DNA from: Phenylobacterium sp. RIFCSPHIGHO2_01_FULL_69_31
GTDB lineage: Bacteria; Pseudomonadota; Alphaproteobacteria; Caulobacterales; Caulobacteraceae
Length of the DNA: 64,000 bases
Direction of reading: 5' to 3'
Assembly (NCBI RefSeq): GCF_001824475.1
Contig: NZ_MHXN01000009.1
Location: forward strand, 124,001 to 188,000
Both the position numbers and the translations under genes were made by a program. Within the stretch, counting starts at the first letter, position 1. Each line of letters starts with the position of its first letter. A model generated the notes under the pieces. It had not been told where the DNA came from and ran no database searches. It saw only the letters and a list, made by a program, of their open reading frames with translations. Below, piece by piece: positions 47,832 to 56,872 of this stretch.

Positions 47832-48641
47832 CTAGTTTGCGGAACGCCTCAGGGCGACCAGCGCCTCGTCCAGACAGGCGCGGTCGCCCGCGATGGCGAT
47901 CTGCCCGCCGTGTCGTCCTATGGGCTCGCCCCGCCAGTCGGTGGTGAGCCCGCCGGCGCCCGCGATCAGCGGGATCGCCGCCTCGATGTCCCAGCTCTGC
48001 AGCCCGGCTTCGATCACCATGTCCATCGTGCCCGCCGCGACCATGGCGTAGGCATAGGCGTCGCACCCCAGGCGTGCCAGGCGCGCAGCCGCCCGCACTT
48101 GCGTCCAGGCGCCCAGTTCCGCGCCGGTGAAGCAGCCCTCCGGATCGGTGGTGGCGATGACCGCGTCGGTCAGCTTGGGGCAGGGGCGCACCCTCAGCGG
48201 CCGCGTCCCGTCCCGGCTCACCAGGCGCGAGCCGCCGGCATGGCCGATGTAGAGCTCGCCCAGGAAGGCTTGGCCGATCGACCCCAGGACGGGCGAGCTC
48301 TGGAACCGCAGGCCGATCAGGGTGGTCCACAGCGGCAAGCCGGCGATGAACGCCCGGGTGCCGTCGACGGGATCCAGCACCCAGACGAATTCGGCGTCGG
48401 GGCGATCCTCGCCGTACTCCTCGCCGATCACCCCATGTCCGGGATAGCGCTGGGCGATCATGGCGCGGATGGCGCGCTCGGCGCCCTTGTCCGCTTCGGT
48501 GACGGGGTCGAACCCCGCCTCGTGCTTGTTGGAAAGGCCGTGCTCGCCGCGGAACAAGGGGAGGATGGCTCCGGCGGCGGCGCGGTTGAGTTCGACAAGG
48601 AACGCGTCGAGCTCTTCAAGGCGGGCGGGGTCGAGGGTCAT
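47832..48641 (-). CDS. Inositol monophosphatase-family phosphatase, probably histidinol-phosphatase
   Basis: 269 residues. The metal site IGEEYGEDRP, WVLDPVDGTRAFI and the C-terminal GLQSWDIEAAIPLIAGAGG are IMPase-family signatures. The HisN-type branch dephosphorylates histidinol phosphate; SuhB/inositol phosphatase or others remain possible. It stands 3 bp from the stop of the convergent hydrolase. No his genes are adjacent. Confidence 0.9.
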   Translation of the reverse strand: MTLDPARLEELDAFLVELNRAAAGAILPLFRGEHGLSNKHEAGFDPVTEADKGAERAIRAMIAQRYPGHGVIGEEYGEDRPDAEFVWVLDPVDGTRAFIAGLPLWTTLIGLRFQSSPVLGSIGQAFLGELYIGHAGGSRLVSRDGTRPLRVRPCPKLTDAVIATTDPEGCFTGAELGAWTQVRAAARLARLGCDAYAYAMVAAGTMDMVIEAGLQSWDIEAAIPLIAGAGGLTTDWRGEPIGRHGGQIAIAGDRACLDEALVALRRSAN

Positions 48642-48672
48642 GGCCCCCGCTTAACCCGCCTTGCGGTCGGAC

Positions 48673-49068
48673 TTAAGCCTCGATCTCGCCGTTCATGGCC
48701 TTGGCCAGGTCCAGCAGGCGGCGGCGGGGCCGTTCCCCCAGCTGGTAGTAGGCGTGGATCAGGTCCTGGGTTTCCTTGCTGGCCAGGGTCTCCGTCGAGG
48801 ACGAGGCGGTCTCGCGCTCCAGGCTCTCGCGCTGGTCGCGGGTCAGGCCCTCGTAGAAGTAGCTGACGGGCACTTCCAGCACCTCGGCCAGTTGCCACAG
48901 GCGGGCGGCCGACATGCGGTTGGCCGCGCATTCGTATTTCTGGATCTGCTGGAAACGGACCCCGCAGGCGTGCGCCAGCTCTTGCTGGGTCAGGCCCAGA
49001 AGGCGGCGGCGGCGGCGAAGACGCCGGCCCAGGTGGATGTCGATCTCGTCCATGGAATCCCCGACCAT
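48673..49068 (-). CDS. XRE-family transcriptional regulator
   Basis: 131 residues. A Cro/C1 HTH (about 9-66: RLRRRRRLLGLTQQELAHAC, GVRFQQIQKYECAANRMS) is followed by a helical C-terminal region (YFYEGLTRDQRE, LGERPRRRLLDLAKAM). It resembles the short XRE regulators common in Caulobacterales. ATG 49068 has AAGGGA 5 nt upstream; ATG 49053 is the alternative. Divergent from the acyltransferase over 104 bp, which contains a GANTC methylation site (49092-49096). Confidence 0.9.
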   Translation of the reverse strand: MVGDSMDEIDIHLGRRLRRRRRLLGLTQQELAHACGVRFQQIQKYECAANRMSAARLWQLAEVLEVPVSYFYEGLTRDQRESLERETASSSTETLASKETQDLIHAYYQLGERPRRRLLDLAKAMNGEIEA

Positions 49069-49172
49069 GATTTCCCTTCGTCCCGGTTCGGGACTCCGCG
49101 GTTGAGACATCGCAATTCGCACGCCAGCCGCCTCCATTGCCGAACGTGAGCGACCAAGCCTAGGAAGAGTGG

Positions 49173-50087
49173 ATGGCCGCGCTTAACCATTCATACGTGT
49201 CGAAACTAATTTGGATGCTCGAGGCTGCGCTATTTGACGCCGCTTCGGCCCTCATCCGGGCCTTCCCGATTGATTCTGTTTCAAATTTCGGCGGATCGCT
49301 GTTTTCCGTTCTCGGCCCCTTGACCCGTGCCAACAGAGTCGCGGAGCGCAATCTTCGTATCGCCTTCCCGCAGGCCGATGACACCGAGATCAGCCGTCTC
49401 CTCCGGCTGCAATGGATCGAACTCGGTAGATCGCTAACGGAATTACTGCTCCTCGACCGTATTGTAGCCGACACAGACCGGGTGCAGGTGGAGGGCGAGG
49501 CGCGGCTGGGCGCAATCGCCGCAGGCGACGGGCCGGTGGTGTTCATCTCGGGACACTTCTCGGCGTTCGAACTCATGGCCGCCGTAATCGTCCGCGCTGG
49601 CGTCAAATGCCAGGTCACGTACCGCGCCATGAACAACCCTTACGTCGACGAACGCGTGCGGAAGAACCGCTTCCGCTACGGCGTACGCCTGTTTGCGCCC
49701 AAGGGGCTGGACGGCGCCCGCGAACTTATGAGGGCGCTGCAGCGTGGCGAAAGCGTGGCCTTGATGAACGATCAGAAGTTCAACGGCGGCGTGGCCGCGC
49801 CGCTCTTCGGCCACATGGCTCACACCGCGCCGGGCCCATCCACCTTCGCGCTGCGGTTCGGCATCCCGCTCCAGCCCATGAGCGTCCAGCGGGTGGGCCC
49901 CGGCGCCCGGTTCAAGGTGATCGTTCACGACCCGATCCGCCTCGAGGACACCGGAGATCGGGAAGCCGACATCGAGGCGGGCGTGCGCCGCGTCAACGCC
50001 TTCATCGAGGACCGCGTCCGCGCCCGGCCCACCGAGTGGTTCTGGGTCCACCGCCGCTGGCCGAACGAAGAGTACCGGCGCGACTAG
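49173..50087 (+). CDS. Lipid A biosynthesis acyltransferase (LpxL/HtrB family)
   Basis: 304 residues. The family motif H-x4-(D/E) is GHFSAFEL (His128, Glu133), and the NPYVDERVRKNRF and FWVHRRWPNEE segments are characteristic. It has an N-terminal membrane helix. It transfers an acyl chain onto lipid A. AGGAAG about 6 nt before ATG 49173. The stop shares CTAG with DUF2093. Confidence 0.93.
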   Translation: MAALNHSYVSKLIWMLEAALFDAASALIRAFPIDSVSNFGGSLFSVLGPLTRANRVAERNLRIAFPQADDTEISRLLRLQWIELGRSLTELLLLDRIVADTDRVQVEGEARLGAIAAGDGPVVFISGHFSAFELMAAVIVRAGVKCQVTYRAMNNPYVDERVRKNRFRYGVRLFAPKGLDGARELMRALQRGESVALMNDQKFNGGVAAPLFGHMAHTAPGPSTFALRFGIPLQPMSVQRVGPGARFKVIVHDPIRLEDTGDREADIEAGVRRVNAFIEDRVRARPTEWFWVHRRWPNEEYRRD

Positions 50088-50302
50088 CCCCGGGTTTCCT
50101 GCCACCGCTTGAGGGCCTCGGCCGGTCCGGCGTAGGCCTCCTGCAACTCGGCGCTCCAGTAGCGGAGTTGTTCCAGCGGGACCTTCTGGCCGGTGACGGC
50201 GCAGAGGACGTGTCGGCCTGGGCGCAGCACCGCGTAGTCGCCATCCCCGTAGTGGAGCTTGGCCTGGTCGTTGGCGCCGAGGTTCCGGTCGTGGGCGTTC
50301 AT
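50084..50302 (-). CDS. DUF2093 protein
   Basis: 72 residues with the family pattern AKLHYGDGDYAVLRPGRHV, CAVTGQKVPLEQLRYWSAEL and QEAYAGPAEALKRW. Its role is unknown. It follows xseA by 28 bp on the same strand, an arrangement seen in alphaproteobacteria. Confidence 0.92.
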   Translation of the reverse strand: MNAHDRNLGANDQAKLHYGDGDYAVLRPGRHVLCAVTGQKVPLEQLRYWSAELQEAYAGPAEALKRWQETRG

Positions 50303-50330
50303 GCGCCCCTATTTAGCGCTTCGGACGCGC

Positions 50331-51788
50331 TCAGAACAGGTCGCCCTGCGCTGGACCTTCGGGCTTGGGTCTCGCCTTCGCCGGCTTGGCGGGCGTGAGG
50401 GGAGGCGGGGTCGCGCCACCCGCACCGTCGATGACTGCCTGACGGGTGACCTTGTCGCCGAAGGTGATGGCGACCGCCTCGCCGCTCGCCAGCGATGCGC
50501 CGGCGTGCACGAGCGAACCGTCGGCGCGCGCCACACGGGCGAAGCCGCGCTGCAGCGGCCGGTCCGGATCGACCGACCCGTAGAGCTTGGAGAGTCCGTC
50601 CAGCCGCTCGGACAGGCGCTCCAGCCGCCGTCGGACCGAAGGCTCCAGTCGCACCGTCAGCCGGTCCAGCCGGTCCTTCTGCACCTGCTGCGGCCGCTCC
50701 AGCAGCAGGGGGGACAGCCTGGACGCCACCCGCACCAGGTCGCGCTCGTGGGCCGCGGCGTTGCGCGCCAGGCCCGCCCCGAGCCGGCCGGAGACGATGT
50801 CGAACCTCTGCTCGGCCAGCCGCACCAGGTCGGGGATCCGCTTCAGCGCCCGGTCGGCGTGCTCGATCCGCCCCCGCCGCTCGTCCACCACCCGCCCGCC
50901 GCAGCGGTGCATCCGCCCGCCCAGGTCCGAAACCAGCGCCTTCAGCTCGGCCAGGACGGGCGTCGCCATCTCGGCCGCGGCGGTGGGGGTCGGCGCGCGG
51001 CGGTCGGAGACGAAGTCGATCAGGGTGGTGTCCGTCTCGTGGCCCACCGCGCTGATCAGCGGGATGGTTCCTTCGGCGACGGTGCGGGCCAGGGTCTCGT
51101 CGTTGAAGGCCCACAGGTCCTCCACCGAACCGCCACCGCGGGCCACGATCAGCACATCCGGCCGTGGGACCGGTCCGCCCGGCGCCATGGCGTTGAAGCC
51201 CTTGATCGCGCCGCAGACCTGGGCCGCCGCCGCCTCACCCTGCACCACCACCGGCCAGACGATGACGCGGCAGGGCCAGCGGTCGCGGATCCGGTGCAAG
51301 ATGTCGCGGATCACCGCGCCGGTGGGGCTGGTGATCACCCCCACCACGGCCGGCATCTCGGGAAGCGCCTTCTTCCGCGAGGGCTCGAACAGCCCCTCCG
51401 CGGCCAGCCGCTGTTTCAGGCGCTCGAGCTGGGCCAGAAGCGCGCCGATCCCGGCGGCCTCCATGCTCTCGATCACGATCTGGTAGCGCGAGCCCTGCGG
51501 ATAGGTGGTGATCTTGCCGGTGACGATCACCTCCAGCCCCTGCTCGGGTCGGACCGACAGCCCGCGTACGCTGCCCTTCCAGACGACGCCGTCGATGGCG
51601 GCCTTTTCGTCCTTGATGGTCAGATAGACGTGGCCGTTGGAGTGGTGGGTGACCTTCGACAGCTCGCCGCGCAGGCGCACGAAGCCGTACGAGTCCTCCA
51701 GCGTCCGCTTCAGCGCGAACGCCAGCTCCGAGACCGAATAGGCCTTGGCGTTGCCGGTCTCGTCGGGGGGCGTGGCGACGTCGGTCAT
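50331..51788 (-). CDS. xseA: Exodeoxyribonuclease VII large subunit
   Basis: 485 residues, with an N-terminal OB fold ([20 protein letters not shown]), a catalytic core ([58 protein letters not shown]) and a C-terminal coiled-coil. With XseB it degrades single-stranded DNA. xseB is not in the window. ATG 51788. Operon with DUF2093. Confidence 0.97.
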   Translation of the reverse strand: MTDVATPPDETGNAKAYSVSELAFALKRTLEDSYGFVRLRGELSKVTHHSNGHVYLTIKDEKAAIDGVVWKGSVRGLSVRPEQGLEVIVTGKITTYPQGSRYQIVIESMEAAGIGALLAQLERLKQRLAAEGLFEPSRKKALPEMPAVVGVITSPTGAVIRDILHRIRDRWPCRVIVWPVVVQGEAAAAQVCGAIKGFNAMAPGGPVPRPDVLIVARGGGSVEDLWAFNDETLARTVAEGTIPLISAVGHETDTTLIDFVSDRRAPTPTAAAEMATPVLAELKALVSDLGGRMHRCGGRVVDERRGRIEHADRALKRIPDLVRLAEQRFDIVSGRLGAGLARNAAAHERDLVRVASRLSPLLLERPQQVQKDRLDRLTVRLEPSVRRRLERLSERLDGLSKLYGSVDPDRPLQRGFARVARADGSLVHAGASLASGEAVAITFGDKVTRQAVIDGAGGATPPPLTPAKPAKARPKPEGPAQGDLF

Positions 51789-51816
51789 GGGCTCACGAAG
51801 CTAGGGGCGTCGTCGC

Positions 51817-51881
51817 AAAAGAAAAGAGGCGCGCCCGGGACCTTAAGCAGCTTGCGCAGCTTCGGTTCTCAGGCGCGCCTC
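51817..51881 (-). terminator. Terminator of gcrA
   Basis: On the minus strand GAGGCGCGCC (51881-51872) pairs with GGCGCGCCTC (51835-51826), a 36-nt loop that has its own small stem, followed by TTTTCTTTT. Separates gcrA from xseA. Confidence 0.8.
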
Positions 51882-51920
51882 CCATCCCCAACGGATAGTC
51901 GGGCCGCTTTGCAGCGGAAC

Positions 51921-52427
51921 TCAGATGTAGCGGCGCAGGCTCCGGGCCAGCTCGGCGGCGCCGGACTTCTTCTTCGCCTGGGCCGGCTGGTAGGCAACCG
52001 TGGCGTGCTCGTGGCAGTAGGGGCCGTTCTCTTCCGAGCGTCGGCCGCAGAAGGTGAAGCTGTCCAGCGACGGATCGCCGATCGGCCACTTGCACATGTG
52101 GGCGCCCAGGGTCAGCACGGTGGCCGTGCCAGGAGTCTCGTCGACATAGCGCACGGGCGCGGGGGCCGGATGGGCCGCCGAGACGGGCTCGGCGATGCGG
52201 CGCGGCGCCGACGGCGAGGCCTGGGCCGGACGCGCCGGACGCGGGGCCTTGAATACCGTCCGCTGCGGCTTGGAGGGGGTCGCGCGACCCGAAAGCCCCA
52301 GGCGGTGAACCTTGCCGATCACCGCGTTGCGGGTGACGCCGCCCAGCTGCTTGGCGATCTGACTGGCCGAGAGGCCGTCCTGCCAGAGCTTCTTCAGAAG
52401 TTCCACGCGTTCGTCGGTCCAGCCCAT
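51921..52427 (-). CDS. gcrA: GcrA cell-cycle regulator
   Basis: 168 residues. The N-terminal DNA-binding region is GWTDERVELLKKLWQDG, then SQIAKQLGG and TRNAVIGKVHRLGLSGR. The C-terminal sigma-factor-contact segment has MCKWPIGDP and FTFCGR. GcrA binds sigma-70 holoenzyme at CcrM-methylated promoters (GANTC) and drives S-phase genes in Caulobacter. GGAGG 8 nt before ATG 52427. The 232-bp divergent region upstream holds a DnaA-box-like sequence and a GANTC site. Confidence 0.96.
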   Translation of the reverse strand: MGWTDERVELLKKLWQDGLSASQIAKQLGGVTRNAVIGKVHRLGLSGRATPSKPQRTVFKAPRPARPAQASPSAPRRIAEPVSAAHPAPAPVRYVDETPGTATVLTLGAHMCKWPIGDPSLDSFTFCGRRSEENGPYCHEHATVAYQPAQAKKKSGAAELARSLRRYI

Positions 52428-52658
52428 GGTCTCGCCTCCCACCCAGAGGATCCGGCGCGCCGCCGGGGCGCCGGGATCAACATCTTGTGGCGCCGAGCTA
52501 ACTCAACCGCCACCAACCACCATCAGTAGTAAACAACTCGATAAGAGCCACAATAGGCGCCCTGCGGGTTCTCCACAGGAACTAGATGTTGATTCGAGTT
52601 TGGGCTGTGGTTGAGGCATGGCCTTGCGCAGCCGCCGCGCAGCGCGCACATCTCGGCC
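52428..52658. promoter_or_regulatory. gcrA / ABC permease divergent region, with GANTC site and DnaA-box-like motif
   Basis: A CcrM methylation site GATTC (52591-52595) and a DnaA-box-like TTCTCCACA (52569-52577, one base from TTATCCACA) lie here. In Caulobacter, gcrA is activated by DnaA. I do not see a full CtrA box. Confidence 0.5.
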
Positions 52659-53477
52659 ATGCGAGACATGCCTGACGCCGAAGTCGCCTTGCCCCCGCAG
52701 CCGCGCGCCTATCACGGCGTAAACTGGGAGGGGCTGAAGACCCTCTACGTTCGCGAGGTGCGGCGCTTCATGAAGGTGGGCATGCAGACCCTGGCCGCCC
52801 CGGTGGTCACCGCGCTGCTCTACATGCTGGTGTTCGTGGTCGCCGTGGGCGGCGCGCGCGAGGTGCACGGCGTCGCGTACGGCACGTTCGTGGCGCCTGG
52901 GCTGATCATGATGCAGATCCTCTCGAACGCCTTCGCCAACTCCTCATCGTCGCTGCTGCAGGCCAAGTTCAACGGGCTGATGGGCGACTTCATGACCCCG
53001 CCGCTGACCCCCGGCGAGCACGTGGTGGGCTTCGGCGGCGGCGCGGCCACCCGCGGCATCGTGGTCGGCCTCGTCAGCTTGGTCGCGGTGCTGCCCTTCG
53101 CGCGCCTGCCGATCGCCCAGCCCTGGGCCATCGTCTTTTTCGGCCTGGGCGCCGCGCTGATCATGGGTTTCATCGGCATCATGGCCGGGCTCTGGGCCGA
53201 GAAGTTCGACCACATGGCCGCCGTCACCAACTTCGTCATCATGCCGATGACGTTCCTGTCCGGCACCTTCTATCTGGTCGAGCGGCTGCCGGAGCCTTTC
53301 CGGACGTTCAGCCACTTCAACCCGTTCTTCTATCTGATCGACGGCTTCCGCTACGGCTTCACGGGCCAGGCCGAAAGCAACCTCGCCATCGGCGCGGCCA
53401 TGACCGCGGTGCTGACGGTGGTCACGGGCGCCGTCTGCCTGTGGATGTTCCGCACCGGCTACAAGATCAAGACCTAG
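52659..53477 (+). CDS. ABC-2 type transporter permease
   Basis: 272 residues with six predicted helices, the ABC-2 pattern (AAPVVTALLYMLVFVVAVGG, FMTPPLTPGEHVVGFGGG, MTFLSGTFYLVERLPEPFR, NPFFYLIDGFRYGFTG). It is the membrane part of a YadH/Wzm-like exporter. No ATPase gene is within view on either side. Start ATG 52659 (no clear Shine-Dalgarno) or 52668. The stop shares CTAG with AraC. Confidence 0.9.
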   Translation: MRDMPDAEVALPPQPRAYHGVNWEGLKTLYVREVRRFMKVGMQTLAAPVVTALLYMLVFVVAVGGAREVHGVAYGTFVAPGLIMMQILSNAFANSSSSLLQAKFNGLMGDFMTPPLTPGEHVVGFGGGAATRGIVVGLVSLVAVLPFARLPIAQPWAIVFFGLGAALIMGFIGIMAGLWAEKFDHMAAVTNFVIMPMTFLSGTFYLVERLPEPFRTFSHFNPFFYLIDGFRYGFTGQAESNLAIGAAMTAVLTVVTGAVCLWMFRTGYKIKT

Positions 53478-54328
53478 TCCCGCAGCACCTGCGAGGGCGT
53501 GACGCCGAGCAGGCGGCGCATCCAGCGGGCCAAATGGCTCTGGTGGGCGAAGCCGGTTTCCAGGGCGACCTCGGCGATCGTCATCCCGCGGCCAAGCAGC
53601 AGGCTGCGGGCCCGATGCACGCGGCGCTCCATGACGTAGGCGTGCACGGACTGGCCCATGGTGCGGCGGAACAGCGTGGTGAGGTGCGGGATGCTCATGC
53701 CCGCGACCCCCGCGACCTGTTCCAGCGTGAGTTCGCCATCGAGGTTGGTCTCGATGAACTCCACGATGCGCCGGATCTGCGGTTTCGACAGCGTCTGCCG
53801 GCCGGCGAAGCCCACGACGGCGAAGTTCTGCAGCAGGCGCGTGGCCAGGGCGATGGCGAGGCTGTCGGCGTAGATCCTTCCGGCGGGCGCAGGCGCCTGC
53901 AGCTCGGCGATCAGCGCCCGCACGACGTGCTCGACCAGCGGATCGCGCGCCCCGATCTTCGGCGCGAGTTCGGCCCGGCCGCCCGGGAGCGCCAGAGCCT
54001 CTGCCGTGGACGATAACAACGCTGGCGACAGGCGGACCGAGACCATGTCGCAGTCCGTATGATCCTCCCAGAACCCGCTGGCGCCACCGGGGACGAGATC
54101 GAAGTCGTAGGGGCTCTGGATGCGGAACTGGCCCACGCCCTCGCAGGTGCAATCCGTGGGCACCCCAGGGGTCAGGTAGAAGATCACCCGATGGTCCGAG
54201 ATCGCCTGCCCGGGATAGCGGCCGGGCGTGGCGTGCACCTCCGTCGCCGCCAGCGGGCCCCACTCGCGCTGGCGCCCGAAGGTCAGGGTGGGCTCGGGCG
54301 TGTCTTGGAACTTGAACGGGTACGTCAT
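53474..54328 (-). CDS. AraC-family transcriptional regulator
   Basis: 284 residues. An N-terminal cupin-like sensing domain (1-170) is followed by a double HTH at the C terminus (about 185-284: ELTLEQVAGVAGMSIPHLTT, then GMTIAEVALETGFAHQSHLA and a RWMRRLLGVTPSQV end). The ligand is not known. Divergent from the membrane protein-LysR operon; a direct repeat in the gap fits an AraC-type operator. Confidence 0.93.
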   Translation of the reverse strand: MTYPFKFQDTPEPTLTFGRQREWGPLAATEVHATPGRYPGQAISDHRVIFYLTPGVPTDCTCEGVGQFRIQSPYDFDLVPGGASGFWEDHTDCDMVSVRLSPALLSSTAEALALPGGRAELAPKIGARDPLVEHVVRALIAELQAPAPAGRIYADSLAIALATRLLQNFAVVGFAGRQTLSKPQIRRIVEFIETNLDGELTLEQVAGVAGMSIPHLTTLFRRTMGQSVHAYVMERRVHRARSLLLGRGMTIAEVALETGFAHQSHLARWMRRLLGVTPSQVLRD

Positions 54329-54406
54329 CGGCAGCCTGTGCCTGCAAGAGCAACGCCAGACGCGAGCGAAGTCAAAGGCCAAGCGGTCGGCGGCGGCACG
54401 CGGTCA

Positions 54407-54437
54407 TCGGAATGTGCTTTTCGCCCTCGGAACGTGC
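54407..54437. promoter_or_regulatory. Direct repeat, candidate AraC operator
   Basis: TCGGAATGTGC (54407-54417) and TCGGAACGTGC (54427-54437) match at 10 of 11 bases and are 20 bp apart, the arrangement of AraC-family half-sites on one face of the helix. It lies in the divergent region between AraC and the operon at 54493. Confidence 0.55.
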
Positions 54438-54492
54438 GCGACCCGGCGGGCGACGTAGCGGCAACGTCGCGGCGTCGCAGGAGGACCTCCCC

Positions 54493-54993
54493 ATGACCGC
54501 CGCCGCCGCTTCCCCGGCCGCCTCCCCGCCGGGGCGGGGTACGTTGTCGCAAACGATGATCGCGGGCCTCGCCGGCGGCGCGGTCGATCTCCTCTATGCG
54601 TCCGGCATGTCCGTCGCGTCCGGCCAGCCCGCCGCCCGGCCCTGGCAGGCCGTCGCCAGCGGGTGGATCGGCGGGCCGGCCGCCCGCGATGGCGGAATGG
54701 CGGCGGTGCTGCTCGGCGTGGCCACCCACTTCGGCATCGCCCTGGCCATGGCTGCGGTCTACGTCCTGGCGGCCCGCCGGGTCCCTGCCTTGACCGCCCG
54801 GCCGATGATCGCGGGCGCGCTCTACGGCTTGATGCTCTACGGGGTCATGTACCTCGTCGTCCTGCCGCTCCGCTGGCCCGGGGCCTTTCCCAGCTGGCAG
54901 GGCGCGAAGTCTGGCCTCGACATCCTGGCCCATGTCGCCGTGGGCCTCGTCATCGCCTGGACGGTGTCGTCGCGAAAGGCGCGTGCGGCCTGA
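54493..54993 (+). CDS. Membrane protein, four helices, YagU/DUF1440-like
   Basis: 166 residues, Ala/Gly-rich. Hydrophobic segments: SQTMIAGLAGGAVDLLY, AAVLLGVATHFGIALAMAAV, MIAGALYGLMLYGVMYLVVL and ILAHVAVGLVIAWTV. It resembles small membrane proteins of the YagU/DUF1440 kind, function unknown. GGAGG 8 nt before ATG 54493. First gene of a four-gene operon; TGATG overlap with LysR. Confidence 0.85.
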   Translation: MTAAAASPAASPPGRGTLSQTMIAGLAGGAVDLLYASGMSVASGQPAARPWQAVASGWIGGPAARDGGMAAVLLGVATHFGIALAMAAVYVLAARRVPALTARPMIAGALYGLMLYGVMYLVVLPLRWPGAFPSWQGAKSGLDILAHVAVGLVIAWTVSSRKARAA

Positions 54994-55961
54994 TGTCGCC
55001 CCAGGAACCGAACCAACCCTTCCGCGGATCTCCCGTGCGCCGCGGGGCTGAGGCCCTCGCGGCGCAGGACATCGCCACCCTTCGCTCCGCCCTGATGGTG
55101 CGCGAGCATCTCGGCTTTCGACGGGCGTCGGAAGTTCTCGGCGTGAACCCGTCTGTGCTGTCGCGCCGGGTGCTGGCGCTGGAGGATGCGTTGGGCGTGT
55201 CCTTGTTCCAGCGCTCGTCGGGCGGCGCGCGTCCCACCGGGGCCGGCGAACGCTTCCTGTCGGAAGTCGAGCGCGCGCTGGAGCTGCTGGCCAAGGCGGC
55301 GGTCCGCGCCGGCGCCGCCGGACGGGGCGAGGTGGGCCGCCTGCGGCTGGGCCATGTGTGGCCGGTGACGGCCGGGCCGGCCGAAGCCATCCTTCGCGCC
55401 TATCGCCGCTCGGCCCGGGACGTGGAGCTGGAGCTGCGCGGCGGATCGGCGGCTGAACTGGTGGCGGCGGTGCTGGACCGCGAACTGGACGCGATCCTGA
55501 TCGATGCCGAAGACGTGCCAGCCGGTCTCGACAGCCTGTCGCTGTGGAGCGAGCCCTGGCTCCTGGCCCGTTCGCTGGAGGCGCCCGACGAGGCGCTGGG
55601 CGAGGCGCCCGTGCTCTGCGCGGCGGGCGACGACTGGGGCCGTATCCAGAGGCTGGTGACCGACCGGGGCGGCGCCCGCGCCGGCGTCCGGGTGCAGATG
55701 ACCTCGCACGACGGCGTCCTCAGTCTGGTCGCCGCCGGCGTCGGCCATGCGGTCGCGCCGCAGAGCGTCGCCCACGCCACCCGCGCCGGGGTCGCCTTCT
55801 CGCCGTTGCCCGGCCGGCCGGCGACGCTGCAGATCGCGGCGGCCTGGCGCAACGACCATGACAATCCGGCGCTGCGGCGCTTCATCAGCCTGCTGCGTTC
55901 GACCCCTCTCGACGCGGACTCGGTGGTGAAGCCGTTGCGCGCGGCGGGGGGCTGGGGATGA
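54993..55961 (+). CDS. LysR-family transcriptional regulator
   Basis: 322 residues. N-terminal HTH (about 27-90: LRSALMVREHLGFRRASEVL, LGVNPSVLSRRVLALEDALGV) and a periplasmic-binding-protein-like effector domain (115-310). The inducer is unknown. It starts in a TGATG overlap with the membrane protein and ends in ATGA with the first ArsR gene. Confidence 0.92.
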   Translation: MSPQEPNQPFRGSPVRRGAEALAAQDIATLRSALMVREHLGFRRASEVLGVNPSVLSRRVLALEDALGVSLFQRSSGGARPTGAGERFLSEVERALELLAKAAVRAGAAGRGEVGRLRLGHVWPVTAGPAEAILRAYRRSARDVELELRGGSAAELVAAVLDRELDAILIDAEDVPAGLDSLSLWSEPWLLARSLEAPDEALGEAPVLCAAGDDWGRIQRLVTDRGGARAGVRVQMTSHDGVLSLVAAGVGHAVAPQSVAHATRAGVAFSPLPGRPATLQIAAAWRNDHDNPALRRFISLLRSTPLDADSVVKPLRAAGGWG

Positions 55962-56314
55962 GCGATCCCGTCGGCGCGGCGCTGGACGCGCTGGGCGACG
56001 CCACCCGCCGCGACCTTTACGAGCGCATCCTGGCGCGGCCTTCGCGGATCGGAAGCCTCGCGGCGGCCGTCGCCGTCACCCGGCCGGCCGTCTCCCACCA
56101 CGTGCGCGTGCTGAAGGAGGCGGGCTTGGTCCGCGAGGAGGATGGCCTGCTCGTGGCCACGGTCGAACCGCTGCCGCAGCTGCGGATCTATTTCGATCGC
56201 CTGTGGTTCGAGGCCTCGGTGGGCGAAGGCTGGTTGCGCGAGCGCTTTGCGGTCTCGCGGCGCCTGCATGCCCTGGAGGTCGAGCACGCCGCGCCGCGGT
56301 CCAGGACGGCCTGA
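55958..56314 (+). CDS. ArsR-family regulator, first of pair
   Basis: 118 residues with the winged-helix core LDALGDATRRDLYERILARP, VTRPAVSHHVRVLKEAGLV and a wing. It has no metal-binding cysteine signature. Between the LysR (ATGA) and the second ArsR gene (TGATG). Confidence 0.92.
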   Translation: MSDPVGAALDALGDATRRDLYERILARPSRIGSLAAAVAVTRPAVSHHVRVLKEAGLVREEDGLLVATVEPLPQLRIYFDRLWFEASVGEGWLRERFAVSRRLHALEVEHAAPRSRTA

Positions 56315-56646
56315 TGGAGATTGGGCGCGGCGCGCCGGCCGACGCCCCGGCGGAGATGTTCCGGGCCCTGGCCGACCCGACGCGCCGGGTCCTGCTGGAG
56401 CGCCTGGTCGCCCGCCCCGCGTCCGCCGGCGATCTCGCCCGAACCCTTGCGCTGCCGAGGGTCAACGTCAGCCATCACCTTGGCGTCCTGGCCGCCGCCG
56501 GGCTGGTCGACCTGCGCCGTCGCCAGGCGACCATTCGGCCCGAGGGACTGAGACGCCTGCGCCGCTACTTCGACGCGGCCCTGACCTCGGCTGCGATTAC
56601 ATCGTCCGGCCCGCGCAGGCCTGTGTCGGAATCAACACAGAAATAG
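56314..56646 (+). CDS. ArsR-family regulator, second of pair
   Basis: 110 residues: MFRALADPTRRVLLERLVAR, LALPRVNVSHHLGVLAAAGL and the wing VDLRRRQATIRPEGLR. Homologous to the previous gene, again with no cysteine sensor. Starts in the TGATG overlap. The last 20 or so residues are unlike the family. Confidence 0.9.
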   Translation: MEIGRGAPADAPAEMFRALADPTRRVLLERLVARPASAGDLARTLALPRVNVSHHLGVLAAAGLVDLRRRQATIRPEGLRRLRRYFDAALTSAAITSSGPRRPVSESTQK

Positions 56647-56872
56647 AAAAAGACGGCGATCAAAAACCCGATAACTTCTGGAAATCCAGGAATTATTGCC
56701 GCTCGGTCCGTGTGTTGCTCAGAACGCATCGTTCGTTGCCTGGGCCATGATTGACCCTCTTTGTCACGCAACCGTAACTCACCGTCACCTGGCCCGCGAG
56801 CGGTGGGCCGAAACCTTCTTGTGGGGAGCGGGGCCGCCCAACTGGCGGTCGGCCGCGAAGGGGATATTGATC

